Shown: positions 57,801-64,000 of the stretch, in pieces
How the letters are laid out: the number at the start of each line of letters is the position of its first letter
How positions within the stretch are numbered: the first letter of the stretch is position 1
Notes under the pieces: generated by a model
What the model was told of the DNA's origin: nothing
Databases searched by the model: none
What the model saw: only the letters and a program-made list of their open reading frames with translations
DNA from: Mesorhabditis belari
Taxonomy: Eukaryota; Nematoda; Chromadorea; Rhabditida; Rhabditidae
NCBI GenBank assembly: GCA_958450365.1
Contig: CAUEEP010000752.1
Span: forward strand, 186,001 to 250,000
Length of the DNA stretch: 64,000 nucleotides
Direction: 5' to 3'
Position numbers and translations under genes: made by a program

Positions 57801-60800
57801 AAAAGGCAATGTCTACAGTATTTTGTTAGTTTTCCATCTTTTGCGACAAGTTGGCTTTTACTTTGCATGTAAATTGATAAATTGTGTGAACAGGGAGTCG
57901 CTACAGATGAAAATGCAATTTTCTTTTCAGGTCTTTTAATCGGTGCTCCGTATGGCGGTGCAATGTATGACATTTTTCATGGGAAAGAAATCTGTTTCTT
58001 GATCTTGGCTGGATTGGGCGTGCTTGGAGTTGGTTAGTAAAACTAGATTTTTAACCAAAAAAAAAGCAAGATTTCAGGTCTACAATTGCTCGTTTTGCCA
58101 CCAAAACTCGAATTTCACGAGCACACAAGTGAGAGCACATCAATGCGCAAATTGCTTATGGATCCAAGGATTTTGATTGCAGCTGGTGAGTTTAACAATT
58201 TTAAATACTTTTAGTTGAACAAAAATTCACAGATCAGACTTGCAAAACTGTTTTCATTTGCAAAAAAAAAAACTATTTTGAGCTCGTGTCAATCTTCTCC
58301 ATAAGCTGATAACCGTTTACTGAAAACACTTTATTGACGCTCATCAAAAAACATCAAAAATTAAAAACAAAATTATTTAGGCTCAATTTTTGTGGGCAAT
58401 TTGGGACTGGGAGTGCTGAGTCCGGGGCTTCAACTGTGGATGGTTGACAAGTGGAATTCGTCGGCTTTTGAACTTGGTAAAGAGAATAAATAAATAAATT
58501 GCATAGAGAATAAATAAAAGAATAAAGAAATGTAGATACAGACGACTCTTGATTTAACGATTTACGATAAAAGTTTCGATTTAACGTTTTGTCAAATAAT
58601 TTTTGCCGTTTTAGCGTTTTTTTCCACGGTGAGCCTCTCCTTTCTAATTGATTTATTGGCTGAATATCTTTAAATTAACCATGTACAGTCGAACTTCTCT
58701 ATAACGATATCGAAGGGACCAAAAATTTCTATATAACGATTCTAAAACGTGGCCCAAATCTCTTGCGTAGCTGCCCTGAAAGGCCAACGATTGCGCTTGG
58801 CTGGACAGCTACGCAGAAACCAAGAGCCTGTTTTAGCGTTTCAAAATCGTTGTATCAAGAGTCGACTGTAATCAAAAATGTTAGGATTGCTTTAAATTGA
58901 CAAAATTGAGAAATTTGAGTGAATTAGAGAGAAAGTACAGAGTATTACTCATCTAACTGGTTCATTTACTCAACCTGGTTATTGCAGTGAATAAAATGAA
59001 TAGCGCCAATCGATTCTCCGGCCCCGAAAACCCCCGAGCACAAATTTACAGCTGAATATCTTCTTTTTATACCATTTACAATGCAAAAGAAAATCTCTGT
59101 GTAATCTCGTGCCGTGTTCTTTGCGCGGCAATCACTCACGACCTAGCATACCCTTCCGGTATAAAGTGCTTCCTTTTACCTCTCTTAACAATTGTTTTCT
59201 CAACTTTTGTTCTGTCTCCCGTTTTTCTTAGGATTGATCGAATGAAATTCTTTTTTATGTCATTTGCAAATCTTCTTGAAAGCTACAGTCGACCTAAGAT
59301 ATCACGAACTTTAATTAAACGAGCTTTGATATAAAAAACTTCGATAGAACGAAACGTTCGATATAAAGAACACTATTTTTTGATCCCAACGAAGGGTTTT
59401 ACCTTAAAAATGGGAAGTGGGACAAATGCGGCCTTTTTTTGCGTACCCGGACATTTGCGCACCTTTTTTTCCGCACCTTGCCCATTAGCGCACCTTTTTT
59501 TAGCTTTTTAAAAAAGCTCTAAAAAGCTAATATTAACCAATTTCTATTCCAAAAGTTGTTTTTCTAGGTAATTTTAGGGCGTAGAATCGAAATTTTGACA
59601 TATCAGAGCTTGTGGAAGCGAACGGACGGAGTTATACAAAGAGAAAGATCGACAATTTTCTGTAACTTGATCTAGCCGTTTTGTCTTTCAAATTGGTTCC
59701 ACACGCTCTGTTATGTCAAAATTTCGATTCTACGCCCTAAAATTACCTAGAAAAACAACTTTTGGAATAGAAATTGGTTAATATTAGCTTTTTAGAGCTT
59801 TTTTAAAACGCGAAAAAAAGTTGCGCAAATGTCCGGGTGCGCAAAAAAAAAGGTAGCGTTTGTTCCACTCCCCATAACAGAGCGTGTGGAACCAATTTGA
59901 AAGACAAAACGGCTAGATCAAATTACAGAAAATTGTCGATTTTTCTCGTTGTATAACTCTGTCCGTTTGTTTCCACAAGCTCTGATATGTCAAAATTTCG
60001 ATTCTACGCCCTAAAATTACCTAGAAAAACAACTTTTGGAATAGAAATTGGTTAATATTAGCTTTTTAGAGCTTTTTTAAAACGCGAAAAAAGGTGCGCT
60101 AATGGGCAAGGTGCGGAAAAAAAGGTGCGCAAATGTCCGGGTGCGCAAAAACAGGTAGCATTTGTTCCACTCCCTAAAAATTACCTTCAATAACGAACTT
60201 TTTGGCTGGTTTCTTGACGTTCGTCATCGAACGTTCAACTGTATATCACAAGTTAGCATTAGTATTATCTCTAAACAAATTTGTGGACCTTTAAAGGATG
60301 AGTATTCGTTTAAAAGTTCCCCTCAAACCTGTTACGTATTCATTCAGGTGTTGTCTTCTTTCCCTCCTCATTGGCCTATCTCATTGGCACAACATTTGTC
60401 CCGAGCATCTCAATCAAGCTTGGAAGGTACTTGCTAAATCAAAAACCTCTATTATCCAATTTCAGATGGCGTTGCGTTCTTTTCGCTCTCCCAATCATTG
60501 CCATTTGTCTCTCTTTTGTCTCTTTTGCACCAGCGATCTTCTGGCTTTTCATCCCAATTACAGTAATCGGGATTTGCATTTGTAAGTTCCGAAAAGTTAA
60601 TATAAATGGATATTTTGTAGCCTTTATCGACTCAGCAATGATCCCGTTAATAACCCATATGGCCTACATAAAGCATAAAGATGAAAGTGAGTTAACTTTT
60701 AGGTTTGAACACATGGATAAGTGTAGACTTAACGCTTACAATTATCTACGAAAAAAATCTTACAGCTGGCGCAATATTCGACGAATCTTCAAGTGACGAT

Positions 60801-61348
60801 GAAATCTTTTCAGGTGAGTCCCGAAAAACTGTATTTACGGAAAAATCTCAATTGCTTTCAAATGAGAAACTGAAGGATGATCTTTCAATGGCTTTTACAG
60901 GTTAAATTCAAGCTAAAATTACACTTTAATACGCTGAATGAATTCATAATAATAATTGAATTCATTCAGCAAACGCCTATGCAATCAGTGATGCCGGATT
61001 GAGTATTGCGTTCTTTATCGCACCGTTTGCTTCGGGTCCTTTAGTGCAAACAATCGGTTTTCAATGGTAAGCCCTTGAATAATTAGATAGAAATAAGATT
61101 TAGAATTAGTACTAGTATATAATAGAATTATATCTAACAAAACCCTAACAAAACTTATTCTTAAATGGAATCTTTTAAGGACAACCTGGGCTTTCGCAAT
61201 TGGTATTCTGTGTTTTGCTCCTTTAGCTTTACTCTTGCGAAAGCCTTCAAAAGGAGAGCGATTACAGGAAACTTGTGAGTTTTTCAAAGAAAAACAAGAA
61301 ATGATATCAATTCAGCAATTACTTCAAGTGTTACCAAAATGTGATTGA
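54879..61348 (+). CDS. Vesicular monoamine transporter-like (SLC18), copy 3, intact, about 483 aa
   Basis: Exons 54879-54969, 55628-55674, 55713-55831, 55870-56012, 57052-57135, 57931-58032, 58078-58185, 58381-58476, 60348-60426, 60466-60581, 60621-60686, 60766-60900 (or from 60727), 60970-61066, 61180-61348. Exon lengths equal those of copy 2 except in the lumenal loop and the cytoplasmic loop before TM11, the two regions that vary in this family. Motifs: [97 protein letters not shown]. The last exon uses an AAG acceptor; a possible extra intron there (GTGAGT at 61275) would shorten the C-terminus. It is an older paralogue than copies 1 and 2. Confidence 0.9.
55425..55465. repeat. Short tandem repeat (CTCTAGAACTATTCAATT)
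   Basis: About 2.5 units in VMAT copy 3 intron 1. Confidence 0.7.
56060..56235. repeat. Minisatellite, GGCCAGGCACAGTT units
   Basis: About 12 units of 13-15 bp, starting about 50 bp after the exon 4 donor of VMAT copy 3. GC-rich compared with surroundings. It is open in two frames, but these frames are simply repeat readings. Confidence 0.85.
57440..57746. repeat. Minisatellite, TTAAGGATTAGCTTCAAGTTCC units
   Basis: About 14 head-to-tail units of 22 bp in VMAT copy 3 intron 5. Two unit variants, AAGGATTAGC and AAGGGTTAAC, alternate in a pattern that itself repeats, suggesting block amplification. Confidence 0.92.
58540..58872. mobile_element. pogo/Tigger-like MITE remnant
   Basis: ACGACTCTTGATTTAACGAT at the left, ATCGTTGTATCAAGAGTCGA at the right, and an internal CAGTCGAACTTCTCTATAAC. 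These resemble pogo/Tigger terminal repeats (CAGTCGACTC...). A related end is at 59286-59370. Confidence 0.55.
59410..60175. mobile_element. Long foldback element with a duplicated right half
   Basis: Starts AAGTGGGACAAATGCGGCC; internal inverted segments include ATTAACCAATTTCTATTCC and its inverse, and GTAGAATCGAAATTTTGAC and its inverse. First right end at about 59874 (TTTGTTCCACTCCCC); the right half is then repeated to about 60175 with the same ending. In VMAT copy 3 intron 8. A family member is at 61459-61832. Confidence 0.75.
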
Positions 61349-61458
61349 AAAGACCAAAAACTTTTGAGCATCTTTATTTACATAAACTTTTTATCTCATG
61401 AACAACGCGGAGACCACAATATTTACAATCTGAAACTAATTATTTTAAAAGTATCCTG

Positions 61459-61832
61459 GGGGGTGGGACAAGTGCGACCTTTTTTGCTGGAAAAGGCCTT
61501 AGGCAAGGCCGTAGAGCTTCAAAAATGTTTTCATACAAGGGAATCGTATGCGTAGATTCCGAATTTCGACAAATCAGACCTCGCTGACACGTCAAATTTG
61601 GGCTAAAAGGCAAAAACTGCGGAAAAGCGTTAAGTTGCGTAGTTTTTGCCTTTTAGCCCAAATTTGACGTGTCAGCGAGGTCTGATTTGTCGAAATTCGG
61701 AATCTACGCATACGATTCCCTTTGTATGAAAACATTTTTGAAGCTCTACGGCCTTGCCTAAGGCCTTTTCCAAAAAAAGGTGCGCAAATGTCCAGGTGCG
61801 CAAAAAAAAGGTCGCATTTGTCCCACCCCCGT
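61459..61832. mobile_element. Foldback element, arms about 165 bp
   Basis: GGGTGGGACAAGTGCGACCT at the left and AGGTCGCATTTGTCCCACCC at the right. Arms pair over GTAGAGCTTCAAAAATGTTT and CAAATCAGACCTCGCTGACA. Between VMAT copy 3 and the Cys-loop receptor gene. Confidence 0.85.
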
Positions 61833-61865
61833 ATCCTGAATTGAATATTCAATGAATCTCTTTAC

Positions 61866-63461
61866 CTGAAATAAAAAGAGAAAAAAGAAATCGATTCGAT
61901 CAAAAATCATCACCCATAACAATTTCCATTCATGCTCAGCATCGTCTCTTTCCATGAAATCTCGAACAAGGTGAAGACTCTTGAAAATTGAGCGTTTTCT
62001 TTGTTTAAAAACTTCAATACCTTTTTTAATTGCCCTTTTACTAGATCTAACTTCAACATGTCAGCCACTTCATCATCAATTTTTGTAATTGGGATTGTTC
62101 GTTTTCGAACTGGATCCGGCTGTGCTAATGCCTTGACTTTCATTCGACGACAAGAGAAGAGCACGATTTTGCAAAGCCTAAAAATAAGCATTAGTTTGGA
62201 AAATGTTACTTACAAATTCTAAAAGGTACGCTTGCCGCCTAAAAGGACTACCGTATGCTATTTTAGAACTAGTCGCTAAAGTAAATGATTTTTTTGAACG
62301 CGCCTAGAATTTCTAAAATAAACTGTTAGTACCCAAGAATTCTTCGCTTCAAGCGCTATCTTTTGATATCTAAGCGCACATTTTTTGTCGAAGCAGAGCG
62401 GAGAAGTGAGCGGCACAAAATTGTGTGTTAGACTACGCGACTGTACTGGCAAGGCGCTACCATTACAGGTATTACGGTACTGTTTTTCAGTTTTACTCCA
62501 TAGCATCCAGAAGAATGCTTTTAAAATTTGAGCACTCTTTGGAAAAATGGCACTGCCGCGATATGGGCTAGAATTTTTTCCCTTGAAAAAGATTGCCTGG
62601 CAGTGTAGCAGATAGTGTGCTCGCCCTAAGCTCTCCCCTTACCCCCCATTGTCCCTAGTTTGTTCTCGTTGTTAAAACCTTTTGCTTTTTTGTTAAACCA
62701 ATTTTAAGTTGTTTTTGAGTTTTTATAAACACTAAGAAGCTAAATAGGGCTAAATGGCAAAAGATGTCTCTTCGGGCCCTCTTTGAATTGTTGTTGGCCA
62801 ATTGTTGGCCTTGGATCTGGCTTCCGGCTTTTCGTACACTATTTGTAACCTGTCTAAAGTTTTCATGGAAACAACCATAAACCAGAATACTGTAGCTTTA
62901 CTCTAAATGCACCTTTTAGAAGACAGCAAGACATGAACATAATTCTTACCAATCTGGCGGTCTCCAATTCCTTTGATCAGCCCTTGCGTGAAACTCCAAT
63001 ATCACAATCGAGATAAGCATCCCAATTGCGCACACAAAAATCTCAGCAATGATGTAATTTCCTAAAACTTTATGTTTAGAAGTAAAAGGCAAAAGATCTA
63101 ACCTAAAAGCGGCAGCTGTGCTGTTTTCGGCATCATGTCCGAAATCAAATTAAGCATGTAGGAGATCGCCAATAACATGTTTTGTCCAATGTCTAGCTGA
63201 AAAATCTGATTCAGATTCAGATCTGTAATTCTTTTACAATATGCCATCGTTCCATTCTTTGAGAATATGATGAGAATAGGCCAAAGATCGTGATTGTGCC
63301 GATGATAAATGTTGGAATCTAAAAGTTTTTAGACTGAAAGGATAAAAATATCTTACTTGTATAACCATTATATAGTAAACTGGTTCACGTTGTAGGTAGA
63401 TACTGTATCGAATTTGAGAGAAATTCCCGGTCCAGGCTTGTTTCAAGTCTCCGACGAAGAG
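61866..63461 (-). CDS. Cys-loop ligand-gated ion channel, 3' part (M1-M4)
   Basis: Pentameric receptor subunit of the nicotinic/LGC type. Minus-strand exons: 63357-63461 (GNFSQIRYSIYLQREPVYYI), 63238-63318 (IPTFIIGTITIFGLFSSYSQ: M1), 63103-63196 (LDIGQNMLLAISYMLNLISD: M2), 62950-63061 (NYIIAEIFVCAIGMLISIVI: M3), 62021-62177 (intracellular loop), 61866-61979 (EWKLLWVMIFDRIDFFFLFL: M4). The 61979 acceptor is AAG; using it restores the frame into HLVRDFMERDD. The stop lies below 61866 or in a further exon. The extracellular agonist-binding domain is not found to the right, where a transposase fragment lies, so the gene may be broken or its 5' exons outside the window. M2 lacks the usual Glu/Ser-Thr rings, so ion selectivity cannot be predicted. 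Confidence 0.8.
62249..62479. mobile_element. Diverged MITE family A copy
   Basis: TACCGTATGCTATTTTAG at the left and ATTACAGGTATTACGGTA at the right, in a large intron of the Cys-loop receptor gene. Internal sequence poorly conserved. Confidence 0.5.
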
Positions 63462-63540
63462 CTAAACATTTCTTGAATACCGTAAAAGCTGTAATAGTAG
63501 CCTCGCCGCTAATAATAGCCCCAAAATTTGCATCTGCTCT

Positions 63541-64000
63541 TAGCTGAATATTTACGAGGATTGGATTTTGTTGCAAGCACCTGAACGCATAAAAGGTGGG
63601 AACCCAAAGGCCCCTGAAATGGGAATCTACTTAAAATGGGTTGCTGATGCTTGGGATTCAATTTCTGAAGAAATCATTCGTCGATCATTCAAAAGCTGTG
63701 TTGGAATCGATCCAAATGGTGCCGACAACCAGCTGATTTACTGTTTTAAGTACGATGGCGCGCTTCCTACAGGACTACAGTTACTCAGGGATGCACATGT
63801 CGAAAAAGAAGTCGACGAGCTTCTGGATTTGCTTACTTCAGCAAATCTTCTGATGGTTGCTGATGCTTGGGATTCAATTTCAGAAGAAATCATTCGTCGA
63901 TCCTTCAAAACCTGTGGTGTTGGAATCGAAAAACTGATCGTTCTTGGATTATTTGGGATTTGCTTCTCACCAAAGCGAATTGACGAGGGAAAACTCAATC
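63541..64000 (+). mobile_element. pogo/Tigger-type DDE transposase fragment, open at window end
   Basis: One frame stays open from after the TAG at 63541 to the last base. It reads GGNPKAPEMGIYLKWVADAW, DSISEEIIRRSFKSCVGIDP, NGADNQLIYCFKYDGALPTG. The W-x-x-AWDSISxExIxRSFKxCGI block is typical of the C-terminal half of pogo-superfamily (DDE_1) transposases and proteins derived from them. The block VADAWDSISEEIIRRSFK occurs twice (63642-63695 and 63852-63905), an internal duplication. An acceptor TTAG directly precedes the frame, so a spliced gene is possible. Confidence 0.6.

Noticed and set aside
61592..61955. Two minus-strand frames as a separate gene
   Set aside because: The left part is the arm of a foldback element; the right part is the M4 exon of the Cys-loop receptor.

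Overview
The window is animal nuclear DNA, AT-rich, with many short introns (about 40-60 bp). Splice acceptors are pyrimidine-rich and end TTTTAG or TTTCAG, occasionally AAG. It holds an F-box gene, duplicated ionotropic-glutamate-receptor-like genes, a Cys-loop receptor, vesicular-monoamine-transporter (VMAT/SLC18) genes and many Tc1/mariner and foldback elements. Together these suggest a nematode or another small-genome ecdysozoan. No species can be named and this is not prokaryotic DNA. No coding annotation is supported by single ORFs; all genes below were assembled exon by exon, keeping reading phase across GT-AG introns.

Layout. (1) 1-7.48 kb: a gene for a bacterial-type AmiD-like N-acetylmuramoyl-L-alanine amidase, followed by a decayed first VMAT copy. 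(2) 7.49-22.51 kb: a large palindrome. Arm A (7490-13132) and arm B (17083-22510) are near-identical inverted copies, each with an intact 433-aa F-box gene and topoisomerase II-derived pseudogene pieces. The loop holds an intact 350-aa RNase H gene and another topoisomerase II fragment. (3) 22.6-24.7 kb: debris, namely a degenerate hexamer repeat, an inverted piece of VMAT (exons 6-8) and mariner remnants. (4) 24.7-35.8 kb: a second direct copy of the AmiD-VMAT block. Here AmiD lacks its 5' exons while VMAT is intact (14 exons, 457 aa). (5) 36.5-49.8 kb: two inverted, head-to-head iGluR-like genes with Tc1, LINE, mariner and foldback insertions. (6) 50.6-53.4 kb: two convergent unknown genes (187 aa and 278 aa), whose 3' parts are duplicated at 42.0-43.6 kb. 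(7) 54.9-61.3 kb: a third, more divergent intact VMAT gene with minisatellites and foldback elements in its introns. (8) 61.9-63.5 kb: the 3' part of a Cys-loop ligand-gated channel gene on the minus strand, and at the right edge a pogo/Tigger-type DDE transposase fragment open to the end.

How it fits together: the main story is local duplication and rearrangement. At least four segmental duplications are visible (AmiD-VMAT block, palindrome arms, iGluR pair, 3' ends of the 187/278-aa pair). Many transposon insertions can be ordered in time because they are present in one duplicate and absent from the other. The transmitter-related genes (VMATs, iGluR-like, Cys-loop receptor) are all neuronal in type, but nothing in the sequence shows coordinated control. 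The most interesting single biological item is the intron-bearing bacterial-type peptidoglycan amidase, a likely horizontal acquisition.
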